Shown: positions 21,834 through 33,906 of the stretch, piece after piece
Numbering within the stretch: the first letter of the stretch is position 1
Layout: each line of letters begins with the position of its first letter
NCBI RefSeq assembly: GCF_050624435.1
Contig: NC_134546.1
Location: 10,067,001 to 10,131,000 of the forward strand
Length of the DNA: 64,000 bases
Direction of reading: 5' to 3'
From: Tenrec ecaudatus
Taxonomy: Eukaryota; Chordata; Mammalia; Afrosoricida; Tenrecidae
The notes under the pieces: model-generated
Seen by the model: the letters and a program-made list of their open reading frames with translations, nothing else
Told to the model about the DNA's origin: nothing
The model's database searches: none
Position numbers and translations under genes: made by a program

Positions 21834-22589
21834 AATTATTTTCAACATTAATTACAGTCATAATCTCTCTGCTACTGTGTTGAACTGTGTTTTTCTTTCC
21901 TGTAGGTCAACAACCAGATAGTCTTGATGTTACTCATATCAATATATTCTCCTTTATCTTTACGCTCCTCTCTTCAGCTATTTGATCTCCAAAATAGCCG
22001 ATAAATTAAATGATTCCTATTGCTTTCTCATTGATAACCCCAGCCTTCTAAATTGCCACTGTAAGCACAAACATGATAATTCCTTTGTGCAAACACCTCC
22101 AAAGGCTCCCTGTTTCCAACAAAAGAAAATCAAAACAACCTTAGGGGTCCAATGGCTTATTTAATATGTCAATCAGCAGAGGCATTTCCAAACACTTAAA
22201 CATGGCTACAAGCCAAAGAGTCATAATTTCTTGGCTATCTACGGTGCTTGCTCTAGGTTCTAATCTCCTCTCTGCTCTTTTCTACTTAGCTCATGCCTTC
22301 TCCCAATGACCTCTCAATCCTCAGTTCCACATTTCTCCATTGTCCAAGTCATCTCAATGAATGTCTTTTTCATCCACTTTAGTCATTAATTAAATATTTA
22401 TTTGAGTATTGTCTATGAACAACTAACCTTCAGGTAAAGTATTGGGTATACCCAAAACAAAACAAATAACCAACTAAGTATTGATCCCTATTTTCAGGTG
22501 GCATACAGTTTTACACAAACAATTATGCAATGGCTACCAACCAAACAGCTGGCCATTGGAATCCACCCAAAGGTCTAAGATTCCTTGGA
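21834..22589. other. No gene; old L2-like patches
   Basis: 22060-22165 resembles a piece of L2 ('CACCTCCAAAGGCTCCCTG'). The rest is unassigned, and no exon is supported. Confidence 0.3.
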
Positions 22590-22660
22590 GGAAAGGGTTG
22601 GTGATGAGATGCCTGTGGTCACAATGAGTCAGAATCAACCAGATGGCAGATAGTTTTTAG
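22590..22660 (+). mobile_element. AfroSINE tail fragment
   Basis: GTCACAATGAGTCAGAATCAACCAGATGGCAG matches the end of the SINE body, split here at its middle by an arrow of only about 70 bases. Confidence 0.6.
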
Positions 22661-22799
22661 GAGACATAAGCCTGTGAAGAAATCTGTGGAACTGTCATAG
22701 ATGTTAATAATACATTAAAATATTTAAAAAGACAGTGAGCAGCAGTTTGGAAAACATTACGTCCATGGCCATGGAGTCCATTTGCCTCATCTGTCTTTC

Positions 22800-22889
22800 A
22801 AGGAGTGGCTGGGTGGGGGGGGGGCTTGAAACACTGACCTTTCAGTTAGCAGCTTGGTGCCTAGCCTACTGCACCCCTAGGACTCCTTA
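22800..22889 (-). mobile_element. AfroSINE head, antisense
   Basis: CACTGACCTTTCAGTTAGCAG, CCTACTGCACCCCTAGGACTCC, preceded by a G tract. Confidence 0.65.
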
Positions 22890-23235
22890 GGGGAAAGCTT
22901 TCATAGAGGAAATAATATTGGAATAGATGTTTAGGAGAAGAGGTGGCAAAAGGGAAAGGAGAAGGTTGGCACTGTTTTGTGGGGAAAAAACCATGTGAAT
23001 CAAAACAGTGTGAGTCAGGTTCCTGAATTATGAAACCGCCTGGAAAATAGTTCTCTAAAACCTGGATTCTGGAATACGCAATGGGAAAGGACCAGAGCCC
23101 AGTCGAGGACAAGTTCAGGGAAGATTTGACTTATACGTACAAAGTCAAATGTATTCCATATTTCTTCTACCTGTCCTGTAGCAGTGGGAAACAAGGAAAG
23201 GGCCTTTTAAGTAAAGAAGAATCAGCAGCCGATTA

Positions 23236-23445
23236 TATTGTTATTATGTGCCTCCAGGTCCGTATTAACACACAGTGACCCTCTATGACAAAGCAGAGCT
23301 GACCCAGCTGGGTATGATTTCCTGGGTGGAAAGCTTCTGGGGAGCAGATTGCCAGGCTTTTGTCCCTCAGCGCAGCTGGTGGGTTCAAACCAACAGCTTT
23401 TGGTGAGTAGTCAACACTTGAACCATTGTGCCACCAAGGATCCCA
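23236..23445 (-). mobile_element. AfroSINE-like, antisense
   Basis: TTATTATGTGCCTCCAGGTCC, ACACACAGTGACCCTCTATG, CAGCGCAGCTGGTGGGTTCAA and TTGTGCCACCAAGGATCC. The 3' end in this copy joins an RTE-like GTGCCTCCAGGTC terminus. Confidence 0.7.
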
Positions 23446-23507
23446 GAGTTGGCTAGAATAGGAAAGCTAAACAAACTCTCACTATGTCAATCCCTACAGT
23501 CTTCTAA

Positions 23508-23720
23508 AAACCAAAAACCAAACTCACTGCCATCCAGTCAATGGCGACTGGTAGTGAGCCTATAGGACGGGGTAGAACTGCCCCCGTGAGTTTCTGAGAC
23601 TGTAACTCATTGGGAGAATATAAAGCCCTTTCTCTCTCAGAGCAGCTGGTGGTTTAGAACTGCTGACCTTTCAACAGTTATCCGTCCAACTCATAAACAC
23701 TCCACCAATAGGGCTCCTCT
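23508..23720 (-). mobile_element. AfroSINE, full length, antisense
   Basis: ACCAAACTCACTGCCATCCAG, CTATAGGACGGGGTAGAACTG, AGCAGCTGGTGGTTTAGAACTG, CACCAATAGGGCTCC. All blocks are present in reverse order. Confidence 0.85.
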
Positions 23721-24778
23721 GCTTTCTAATGACAATGCGTTTTTTATTTTCCTGAAACCCTGGGCAGGTTTGACTATACAAGTTTGGGAGTGGAAAGCCA
23801 GACAGCATCCCTGATATGCATCCCAGAGGGAGATGAAGGAATTCAAGGATGGCTATAAAGGAATGAGAGAGGAATCAGAAAAATGGCCAAAGGCATGAGA
23901 AAGCAGTGCCCTTATCTTCTGTAGAATACTCCCTCCATAGACACTGAGTGGTCAGTTTCTTGTTTGTCTGTGGTTGGGTAGGAACAAAGCTTCACTTCAG
24001 AATCAGTCCTGGAGACAACAGAGCAGATACCGAGAGCAGTCCACATGACGAGATATAAGACTGGGAGTCTGGATATTAACTCCGACATTCCCATTTAGGT
24101 GGCCCTGCAGAAGGTGAGCCCAAAGGCCAGGAACTGGTCACAGAGGTGAAGGCCTAAACCCAAGTAACAGCATTGTCGCTCACTGAGTTAGGAAATGCAG
24201 ACATAAAACAGATCTCAGGAGAAAGATAATGAGTCCATTCAGGACTTATGAATAGTACCTCTGAATGGAAATACCAAGGAAGATTTAATATTAACGTGGA
24301 GAAATATCAGCTTTGATCTGGTGAAACTCACATAGCCGTGGACACCTGCCTTTACAACCTGCCTTTTGGCTCTGACCATGTATTCTACACTTCAAGGAGC
24401 TACTTGCTGCTCCCAAAAAGGATACGAATATTCACATTTTTATATCTTTGATTACTCTTGAATGAGCATTTATTTATGGAAAGTCTACTTACCTTTTAAG
24501 GTCCACTTAAAATATCAACAAGCTCTATTAAAATGGAAGCCTCCTCAAGCATATGATTCTTTGGTTCACAGATATATCTGAATTAGCTAGAACAATTACA
24601 TGCACACAATAGGCAGTCGGTTACTATGTATTGAATGAATAGTTAATTTCTTGTATAAAACCATTCCTGATTCTCTCTCTAGCCCCAGAGCAAATAATAA
24701 TGTATCTCATTTTAAGACACTAGATCATTTAAGTAAAGTACAATTATGAACTTGCTCCTAATACTTCTGAACAAATAA
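23721..24778. other. No gene; L2-like end at 24440-24640
   Basis: AAATGGAAGCCTCCTCAAGC and ACACAATAGGCAGTCGGTTACTATG...TTGAATGAATAG resemble an L2 3' end. The rest is unassigned. Confidence 0.4.
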
Positions 24779-25500
24779 GGTAAACAATAGATAACATCAT
24801 GATAATGGAGAAAAGATTGAAGTTGTCAAGGATTTCATCTTGCTTAGATCTACAATCAATGCTTATGGAAGCATCAGTCAAGAAATCAAAAGACATATTG
24901 CATTGGGTAAATCTGCTTCACAAGACCTCTTTAGAGTATTGAACAGCAAGGATGTTACTTTGAGGAATAAGGTATACCTGACCCAAGCATGGTATTTTCA
25001 ATTGCCTCATATGCATGTGAAAGTTGGCTGTTAAATAAAAAAGAATCTGTGCATTTGAATTGGTGTGCTAGAGAAGGATATTGAAAGTCCCATACACTGC
25101 TAGAAGGACAAACTGATTATACTGGAAGAAGTGGGGCCAGAGGTGCTCCTCAGGGGCAAGGATGGCAAGACATCATCTTACATCCTTTGGACATGTAGTC
25201 AGGAAAGAACAAGTATACATCAAAAGAGTTAAGGAGGGAAAGCATTTACATACTTTGGACATATTGTCAGGAGAAACCAGTCCCTGGAGAAGGACATCAT
25301 GTGTGGTAAAGTGGAGGGGAAGCAAAAAAGAGGAAGAAGGCCCACCATGAGATGGATACTCACAGTGGCTGCAACGATGGTCTCAGGCAGAGGAACAATT
25401 GTGAGGACGGCCCAGAGCTGGGCAGTGCATCCTTCTGTTGTGCATAGGGTCCTTGTGTATCAGAACCGATTTGACGGCACCTAACAACAACAACAACAGC
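24779..25500 (+). mobile_element. RTE LINE 3' end, sense
   Basis: Sense copy from AACATCATGATAATGGAG through AGCATCAGTCAAGAAATC, 'TTGCATTGGGTAAATCTGCT' and GGCAAGACATCATCTTACATCC to the terminus GACGGCACCTAACAACAACAAC, the RTE tail repeat. Encoded pieces include 'SISQEIKRHIALGKSA' and 'RGRRPTMRWI'. Stops break it. The block at 25160-25270 repeats a short motif twice (ACATACTTTGGACAT type), a small internal duplication. Confidence 0.9.
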
Positions 25501-26224
<724 letters not shown>

Positions 26225-26600
26225 CTGAGGATCCAAATCATGTTCCTTTTCAATGTTTGAGAAGAAGAAAAAATCTGAAAGCACCAGATCAATAATGAGG
26301 TAAGGCTCCCCAATTAAATTCTCCTAGGACAACCCTTGCTACCCTTCGAAGAATGAGCAGGTGTGCTTCAGCTAGATGAAACAATTCCTTGGCACAACTC
26401 TCCTGACCTTGTTCTCATCAGTGTAATTTTAAATTTTCTTAAAGCTTCTTCCTAGTAATTTCACATGCTCAGTTCTTTGTCCTTCGAGAAATCCTATCAA
26501 TATTCTCCCTTTGCTAGCTCCAGGAACAGTCGCCATTGCCTCCTGACTTGACCTTCCTGCCATCAATCGACTGGCCATGCAGAAACCACTGCTGGGTCTG
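26225..26600 (-). mobile_element. Mariner-type transposase fragment, antisense
   Basis: The sequence around AATTCTCCTAGGACAACCCTTGC parallels 42000-42390, where the translated product looks like mariner transposase. Both read on the minus strand. This copy is the more decayed. Confidence 0.5.
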
Positions 26601-26757
26601 GAGCTTTTTTTCCCCCTTCAACATCCTAATGAGATTAAGACAAGGTTACTACTGAGAGAAGGCACTGATAGCAGAAACTTAGTTTTTGTTTGGAATTAGC
26701 CCGTGCATGTGTGAACTGGACCTCCGGTACCAATATTGTTTTACTTACACTTGAATT

Positions 26758-26796
26758 AGCATCGATTCAATGGCAGTGAGTTTGGTTTGGATTTTA
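26758..26796 (+). mobile_element. AfroSINE tail fragment
   Basis: ATCGATTCAATGGCAGTGAG followed by TTTGGTTTGG. Confidence 0.55.
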
Positions 26797-27100
26797 TACA
26801 GAAACTAATGTTCATTCGAAGTGATTAGTGATTTGGGGGGAGTTAACTAGGTAATATGAACTTATTTTCTGGTGATAAGAAAGGTAATGCAGGACGCTAA
26901 AGTATACACAGCTGAAAAAAGATATACAACGTCACTAAAATATGTGCAGGAAGAAAGGACCTGTTTATAATGGCTGTAGAGTATGCATCTACTCCTCACT
27001 TCTCTGCATGGCCGGCGAGAGCTGAAAATATTTACTCTCTGGCTCTTTACCGAAAAGAAAAAAAAGATTGGCAACCTCACACTAACATATTAGTCAATAG

Positions 27101-27317
27101 CAATGTTTCCCAAAATGAGCAACACCACTGCCCCTTGGGGGGCACTGGAGCAGTCGGGGCAGAGGGGACTGTAAAAGCAGATACCCACACTTTAGCTTGG
27201 ATTATGTGCTGTCATACAAACGTTTTTAATTGCCGGAGTGTAGAAGGGGCCGGGGGCTGAATAATTTTTTTTTTCCTGAAAAGGTGGTGGTAGGCCAAAT
27301 AAGTTTGGGAACCTCTG
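27101..27317 (+). mobile_element. hAT-like MITE with TTCCCAAA termini
   Basis: Ends CAATGTTTCCCAAA and TTTGGGAACCTCTG, which pair as terminal inverted repeats. It is flanked by gtcaatag (27093-27100) and gtctgtag (27318-27325), 6 of 8 identical and close to the NTCTAGAN target. The interior has GCCCCTTGGGGGGCAC and GGTGGTGGTAGGCC. It is non-coding. Confidence 0.7.
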
Positions 27318-28987
27318 GTCTGTAGTTACATCTATGTCTATGGTGGCTCCTGTCTACTAGCTACAATGTCTGTGATTGTCATTATATTCCATAGTATGAT
27401 CCACTGGGGCATATTAAGACACTTGAAATATTTTCATCAATTAGCTTAGGTGAGCATTTGGGCTAAATTTCATGGCTCTTGGGTCATTCTTCTTTCACTT
27501 TCCATTTACCAGCACTGTTAATAATTCGATATTGCGCTCTCACAGGTGATTGCCCTTTTGTTAATAAGTGTACCGATGTAAGTGGTTCACCTGTGAGGTA
27601 TGCTTGGAAATGAACAGCTGGCTAGAGAGAAATGAAAGCGAGGGCTCCTAACAGATGGGGCTGGGGCACAGAGAACTTAATCAGTCAAAAGCATCCCAGG
27701 GGACTGTGGGGCAGAGCATAACGAAGGCCTGCCAAAATTGGGTGTTTTCTTACAGGCAAGCTATCAACCCCATGGTTTGAGGACTCTGGGATATGAATTC
27801 CTGATCCTAGGAAGTCAAATACTGACTTATAGTCAAATAATATGGCCCTTGTGACCACAATTCCTTGTGTGATACATTATACTTCTGGACTTTATACACC
27901 TGTGGCGTTGGTCCCATTATGGAGGGCATAACCTACTAATGGACAGGAAGAGGGCTTGAACCAAGCCACATCCTCTGTTTCCCTGATGGTATCTTTAGGA
28001 CTCCACCTTAAAACCAAATCACACCCTTAGTTCTTTGGGGGCTGTCTTACTCTACTTTAGTAGAGGTTGTATTATAAGACACTTCTTTGGATGGGGTATA
28101 TATGCTGGTACCACTAAACAGTTCTTACACACCTCACCTGGAAAGTCATACCTCTGTTTCCTGGCTGAGCTTGAATAAAAGCAAAAAGACCTGCAGTGAC
28201 TTTTGGACATTTTTGGCTTCTGGCTATGGAACCTCATTTGCTCACCTTTGCCTAACCATCAAAGTTGGGACTGCCCAGCACCCCCCACCATGTGAGACAC
28301 TTCCTTAGTGTTTGGTGAGTCTCTGTGGGGCACTGGAATTAACTGCAGAACCCAGGGACATGAGGGATGATACTCAAGAGAGGGGTGAAGGAAAAATGAA
28401 GCAGAGTAGCATCTTGGAAGAGTTGGACATTTAGGACATCTTTAATCTCTAAGTCCTTGGGACAGGTCTGGTATTCATTCTTCTAAAATAAATTATTGCT
28501 CCAAATACACCAATAAGAAAGGACTTGTCATTGCCTTCAGGCTAAAGACAAAGTCCTTAACATAACTTCTAAGGCCCTGAACAGTGTGTTCATTACTTGC
28601 CTCTCAGTGTTTCATGTTTCTCTTGGCTACAAGTTCTTTGAACAAGAAGGACATGACCAATGCTGACCTCCTGAGAGGTTCCTGCAGTAGTTGGGGGGGC
28701 CTGTAGATATGAAGAGCAGTTAGGGACTACAGAGTAATTTCAATAACAAGCAATCATGTAATGGACACCTGCATTAGGAGAGTAGCAGTAGGGGTGAGGA
28801 AAATATTGATTCCAGAATAACAAGGACAAAGCACTAGATAGCAAAGATAATCAACACACTGTGGCTATATACAACACAGATGCCACACACATGAGCAAAA
28901 AGAAGCAGGACACGAAGGAATATCAAAGGTATGATTCCATCTATATAAAGCATAAAGAGGAAAGAATAACACAGTGTGCTCTTTGAG
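27318..28987. other. No recognisable gene
   Basis: 28480-28620 resembles L2 (TTGCCTTCAGGCTAAAGAC, AAGGCCCTGAACAGTG). 28000-28330 has a TTGAATAAAAGCAAAAAG block that could be an LTR R/U5 region. The rest is unassigned. None of the short frames has a recognisable domain. Confidence 0.3.
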
Positions 28988-29092
28988 TGCTTGTGGTTGT
29001 TAGTTGTCATCAAGCCAATTCTGATTCGCGGTAACCTTATGCATAACAGAATGCAATATTGTTTGGACCTTCGCCGTCTTCGAGGTTTTTGA
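28988..29092 (-). mobile_element. RTE LINE terminus, antisense
   Basis: GTTGTTAGTTGTCATCAAGCC, CTGATTCGCGGTAACC, ATGCATAACAGAATGC. Reverse complement of the RTE 3' terminus. Confidence 0.75.
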
Positions 29093-29150
29093 CACATATA
29101 AAGTCCAAAACAGGAGGGGAAAAGAAGCTGTGTTGCTTGACAATGCTTAT

Positions 29151-29340
29151 AAAATCAAAACCCATTGCCACTGAGTTGCTTCATATATAGTGACCCTCTA
29201 TTGAATTTCCGAGACAGTAACTCTTCATAGGAGCAGACAGCCTCATCTTTCTTTGCTGAGCAGAGAAGCTGGTGGGTTTGAACTGCTAACCTTGCAGTTA
29301 GCAACCCCATGCTTAACCCACTGTGTCACCAGGATTCCTG
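29151..29340 (-). mobile_element. AfroSINE, antisense
   Basis: ACCCATTGCCACTGAGTTGC, GCTGGTGGGTTTGAACTGC, AACCTTGCAGTTAGCAACC, CTGTGTCACCAGGATTCC. Confidence 0.85.
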
Positions 29341-29357
29341 TGAAAAATGTTTATGGA

Positions 29358-29580
29358 AAAAAAAAACAAACCCACTGCCACTGAGTTGATTCCAACTCAT
29401 AGCAACCCTGTAGGACAGTGACAATCCCGTTCTCTCTCATTGTCATTGAGTGGATTCTGACTCACAGTGACCCTATAGGGTTGAATAGAACTGCCCCTTT
29501 TGGGCTGCCAGCTGGTGGATTGGAACTGCTCACCTGGTGGTGAGCAGACAGACCAACATGTTATTCACTACACCATGTCT
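29358..29580 (-). mobile_element. Two overlapping AfroSINE parts, antisense
   Basis: A 3'-end piece (CACTGCCACTGAGTTGATTCC, AACCCTGTAGGACAGTG) is followed by a second one (CATTGAGTGGATTCTGACTC, GGGTTGAATAGAACTGCC, CAGCTGGTGGATTGGAACTG), as if one SINE had inserted into the end of another. Confidence 0.75.
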
Positions 29581-30502
29581 TCGTAACTTTTTTTCACTGG
29601 CAACCCCTTTTCACAAGAGACATTTGCATCACAGTGAGCACGGCCAGAAACATCTTAGATTCATTGAGCGTTTGATTTTGAATTACTTTTTGGCTGTGGC
29701 GAGTTCAGAAACTGTTTACTGTTGCCAAATTTTTTGTGACCTTTACGTTGTTACACAACCCCACATGAGGTCACGACTCAGTTTAAGAAGTTTAGTGTTC
29801 CAGCACCAGGGCTCCTTGACGCTGCTTCTTTCAGTGGCTTAATAATGAAGAGCAAAGAAGCAATGGGCCTTAAGCGTTCAGAGTGGTTACATCAAGGAGG
29901 AAGAATGAGGCACACCCGCACTTCTGAGTGCTCCAGTATTCTGAGTTTTTGTTTGTTTGCTTTTTCTCCTGGGATATATATGTGTGTGGCTTTCTATTTG
30001 TTTGTATGCATTCTATGTATATCACAATTTAAAAGAAAGTTTTTAAAAAGCAGAAAACCCTTGAGGTGAACTTGATTTGGGATTGGATATGATGGGCAAG
30101 ACTTGGAGGCAGATGTCCTTGGGTTCAAATTTTGGTGCCCTGAGCCTCAATTTTTATTAGATTTAGTAGGGTTGTTATCAGGATAAAAGTTCTCTTCTGT
30201 TTCTGATGATTTCTCCCTAAGAGGAGTCACCTTTACTGATTGACTAGCTGAGTAAGTGTCCCTTTACCAAGCTCATTAAATGCAGTTTGTCACCCCACTA
30301 ATGGATGTAGGTTCCTCAGCACCTTACCAGGTCGGATGCCTGGAGTTTCTCCAACACAGGAAAACTAGCAGGTAGATTAGGCCATCTGGTCTCCTAGTAG
30401 CTTTAAAACTTGAACATGTACCAGATGCTCTGGAGGACTTATTGAAGCACAGAGTGCTGCACCCCACAACCAGAGTGAGTTTCTGATTTGGTAGGTCTAG
30501 AG
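29581..30502. other. No recognisable gene
   Basis: 29560-29800 has a repeat-like block (AACCCCACATGAGGTCACGAC) of uncertain family. No exon is supported. Confidence 0.3.
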
Positions 30503-30727
30503 CAGGGGTCCTCAAACTTTATAAACAGGAGGCCAGTTCACTGTCCCTCAGACTTGCTGGAGGGCCAGACTATAGTTTTTTTTAAAAAAAACTATGAACA
30601 AATTCCTATGCACACTGCACACATCTTTTGAAGTAAAAAACAAAACGGGGCAAAAACACTCGACGGGCCAGATAAATGTCCTTGGCGGGCCACATGTGGT
30701 CCCGGGGCCATAGTTTGAGGTCCCCTG
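30503..30727 (+). mobile_element. hAT MITE with perfect 8-bp target duplication
   Basis: Terminal inverted repeats CAGGGGTCCTCAAACTTT and, reversed from the right end, CAGGGGACCTCAAACTAT. Flanked by gtctagag at 30495-30502 and gtctagag at 30728-30735, a perfect duplication fitting NTCTAGAN, the target preference of Buster-group hATs such as SPIN. The interior has GGGCCAGACTATAG, CTATGAACAAATTCCTATGC and GCGGGCCACATGTGG. By termini it is distinct from SPIN and resembles the OposCharlie/hAT1 class; the exact family is not certain. Confidence 0.9.
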
Positions 30728-30735
30728 GTCTAGAG

Positions 30736-31225
30736 TCAGGCTAGAGAGTTTGCACTTCTAATGGGTTATAACAAGATTCCAGGTGGTGCCATTGCTTCTG
30801 GTCCAGGGATAACACTGTGAGAATCACTATTCTAGTCCAATGATAGACAAGGTGGCAAATTGGGGGCTAGTCACTGAAAGGGGGAAGGAAGGAGTTTTGC
30901 TCTCAGTTTCTTCAGACATCTATCTTTCCTTTTCAAATGAGAGTCAGCTTTGCTTTGCTGTAGACCCTTGGGTCCAGCACTACCCTCTCATGGAATCTCA
31001 GAGGAGGGAGGGTGGTCAGACACATGTATCCAGGGCATTTTCTCTCTACAAATTCCTGTGAGAATTAAAGGAGTTAAGAGCATGGTGCCTGGGAAATTAA
31101 GAGCATTTCATCATTGTTAGCTATTATTGTTCTGACTTCAACTTTTCTGAGGTGATGTTTGGAAAGAAACCGAGTACATGGTAAGGAGCAGGAGTGGAAG
31201 GAAGGAGATTAGCTCAGTGGTGCTT
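30736..31225. other. No recognisable gene
   Basis: Non-repetitive by eye. The plus-strand frame at 30840-31061 has no domain. Confidence 0.3.
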
Positions 31226-31815
31226 CTTGTTGTTTGGTGCCGTGGAGTTGTTTTCAACCCATAGGGACTTACACAGAACAGAACAAAACACGGCCCAGTT
31301 GTGTGCCAAACTCACAATTGCTCCTGTGCTTGAACTCATTGTTGTAGCTACGGGACCAATCCATCTAGACGAGGGCCTTCCTCTTTTTTGCTGCCCCTCC
31401 ACTTTACCAAGCATGATGTCCTTCTCCAGGGATTCTTCTCTCTCGACCACATATCCAAAGTATGTAAGACAAAGTCTCGCCAACTATGCTTCCAAGGAGC
31501 ACTCTGGCTATACTTCTTCCAAGACAGATGTTTGTCCTTTCAGCAGTCCACAGTATTGTCAATATTCTTCTCCAGCACCACAAGTCAAATACAGCGATTC
31601 ATCTTCAGTCTTCCCTATTCAATGTTCAACTTTCACATGCATGTGATGCAATGGAAAATATCATGCCTTGGATCAGGTGCACCTTAGCCCTCAAAACAAC
31701 ATCTTTGTTTTAAATTACTTTAAAGAGGTTTTGTGCAGCAGATTTACCCAAAGCCACTCATCTTTTGATCTCTTGGAGTCAAAAACTCAGTTAGGAACAT
31801 TTTGCTATCTGTATT
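31226..31815 (-). mobile_element. RTE LINE 3' part, antisense
   Basis: TTGTTTGGTGCCGTGGAGTTG, CTTTACCAAGCATGATGTCC, CAAAGTATGTAAGACAAAG, CACTCTGGCTATACTTC, AAGAGGTTTTGTGCAGCAG. It covers the last ~580 bases of the LINE. No intact frame. Confidence 0.85.
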
Positions 31816-32221
31816 TCTGTACAGATAGCTCTCAGGTTAAAACTGAGGAGTTTTATTAAACAGAACTGACAAGTAGCAGAGTTTCTGGGGCTTCCTTTGG
31901 GAAATGGAGCTGGGACCCAGTTTGAGACCTAGCCATAGGGTATCCTCAAATGCTATCAGCTCTTGAAAGCAGGCAGCGAGCACGTGTTAAACTTGTGGTG
32001 TTCTTTGGCAGAAAGTCTTGACAAAACTCTATCATTCTCTAAACACATGGTTCCCAAGCTTGTAAACAAAGTTCAGCTTGAACCTTGACTTTGACTCCCT
32101 GGGGGACATATTTTGCAACGCCTCATTAGATATTTCAGGGCTTTACTTCCTGGGGGAGAAGGGGGAAACCAACACATTTCTTTTAGACAAAAGGTTATTT
32201 TCAGCACATTCTTACACTTTG
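31816..32221. other. No recognisable gene
   Basis: Intergenic sequence without a clear repeat or coding signal. Confidence 0.3.
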
Positions 32222-32592
32222 CTATTTGTATCATAGTTATCTGTGGGCTGGAGAAGAATATTGAAAGCACCATGTGCTGCTAAGAGGACAAACCAGTCTG
32301 TCTTGGAAGAAGTAAGGCCAGGGTGCTCCTTTGAGGAGAGGAGGGCAAGACTGTGCCTCACATACTTACATATCGTCAGCAGAGAGCAGTAGCTGGATTG
32401 GGCCATCATGTTGGGTAAAATGGAGGGTCGGTGGAAAAGAGGAAGGCCCTCAATGAGATGGATCGACACAGGGACTTCATCAATGGTCATATGAATAATT
32501 GTGAGGATGGCCCAGATTCATAGTCTTTGTTTGATTGTGCACAGGGTCAGTAGGGGTCAACGCCGACTAGAAGGCACCCAACACCAATAACA
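32222..32592 (+). mobile_element. RTE LINE 3' end, sense
   Basis: GAAGAATATTGAAAGCACCATG, GTCTTGGAAGAAGTAAGGCC, ATGTTGGGTAAAATGGAGGG, AAAAGAGGAAGGCCCTCAATG and the terminus AGAAGGCACCCAACACC. Confidence 0.85.
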
Positions 32593-32833
32593 GCTCTCTA
32601 CTCTGATAATATTTCTATGTTTTATATACTTTTATATTACTCTGAGATATTTACTTAGACTCAATGAGCTAGACAGACCTGATTAAAGCAGAAACAAACA
32701 AATCTATATGGATTTAACAAATTTATTTTTAAACTGTAGGCTATGTGTTTATTTGTAAAAAACAAATCTTAATTAGAAACCATTTGGGGTTATTTTTAAG
32801 GTCAAACTATAAGCTATAACTCCTCACTCTTCT

Positions 32834-33262
32834 AGGAGCCCTGATGGGATAGTAAGTGATGTAGGCTGCTAATAGTGAGGTCTGCAGTTTGAACCCATTG
32901 GAAAGATGAAGCTTTCTAGTCCCAAAAGGGTTGATTTAAAAACAAAATCAACTCACTGCCATCAATTCGATTCTGACTCGTAGAGACCCTTCAGAACAGG
33001 GTAGAACTGCCTCTGTGGGTTTCTGAGATGGTAACTTTTAATGGAAGTAGAAAAGCCAGTGTTTTTCCCGCCAAGCTGCTGGTGGTTCCAAACAGCTATC
33101 TCGTAACCCAACATGTTAGTGGCCTAGCATGTAACCCACTATGCCACTAGTGCTCCTGTAAAGACTTATAACTTTGGAAAGCCACGGGGACAGTTTGACT
33201 TTGTCCCACAGGGTTGCTGTGAGTCAGAATTGATTCAATAGTGATGAGTTTGAGTTTAATAT
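32834..33262 (+). mobile_element. AfroSINE split by an antisense AfroSINE
   Basis: Outer sense copy: GAGCCCTGATGGGATAGTAAG ... GATGAAGCTTTCTAGTCCC (32834-32933), resuming TGTAAAGACTTATAAC ... GTGAGTCAGAATTGATTC (33157-33262). Inner antisense copy 32936-33156: AATCAACTCACTGCCATC, AACAGGGTAGAACTGCC, CCAAGCTGCTGGTGG, CCACTATGCCACTAGTGCTCC. Confidence 0.85.
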
Positions 33263-33335
33263 TCTTATACATGATAACATGCCACATGAAATTTGTGCAA
33301 AGTCACATCGCATATGTTTGCATATGTTTTTAAAA

Positions 33336-33525
33336 GGCAAAACTCACTGTCATGAAATAGATTTGGACTCAGAGGGGCCCTACTGGGCAGAATAGAACTG
33401 CCCCAGTGGGCTTTTGAGGCTGTAACCTTTACAGGAACAGATTCCCCCAAACAGAATGTTTTCAAAATGCTGCCCTTAAGAGTTGTCCAAAACACATGAC
33501 CAACTGTGTCACCAGGCTCCTTCAC
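33336..33525 (-). mobile_element. AfroSINE, antisense
   Basis: AAAACTCACTGTCATG, GGGCAGAATAGAACTGCCCC, CTGTGTCACCAGGCTCC. Confidence 0.75.
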
Positions 33526-33616
33526 AAGGCTCCTAAAGACAACTACAGTGACATTTTGAGGTACATACAGTGATTCATAATAACAAATGGGCAATGCTTT
33601 GTGAGGTACAGCAAAA

Positions 33617-33748
33617 TATTCTTCTTCTTGATGGGTGTCAAGTTGGCTCTGACCCATAGCAACCTCATGCACAACAGAATAAAACACAACCCAGTCCTGT
33701 GCCAGTCTCATAATGATTCCTATGCCTGAGCTTCTCATCAAGAAGTTG
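33617..33748 (-). mobile_element. RTE LINE terminus, antisense
   Basis: GATGGGTGTCAAGTTGGCTC, ACCCATAGCAACCTCATGC, CACAACAGAATAAAACAC. Confidence 0.75.
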
Positions 33749-33809
33749 AATGATATGAAAATATTATTCAAATATATTATTATATAAAAGAGGTTTTATG
33801 TTTAACTTT

Positions 33810-33906
33810 TTAAAAGCATTTTATTGGGGGCTCATACAACTCTTATCACAATCCATACATGTACTCATTGCGTCAAGCACATTTGTACATTTGTTGCCCT
33901 CATCAC
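33810..33906 (-). mobile_element. Family A retroposon, last 100 bases, antisense
   Basis: GCATTTTATTGGGGGCTCATAC, TCTTATCACAATCCATACATG, GTCAAGCACATTTGTACATTTG. This is a short 5'-truncated insertion. Confidence 0.8.

Noticed and set aside
33265..33771. 168-codon minus-strand frame
   Set aside because: It runs across an AfroSINE and an RTE terminus, so it has no independent coding content.
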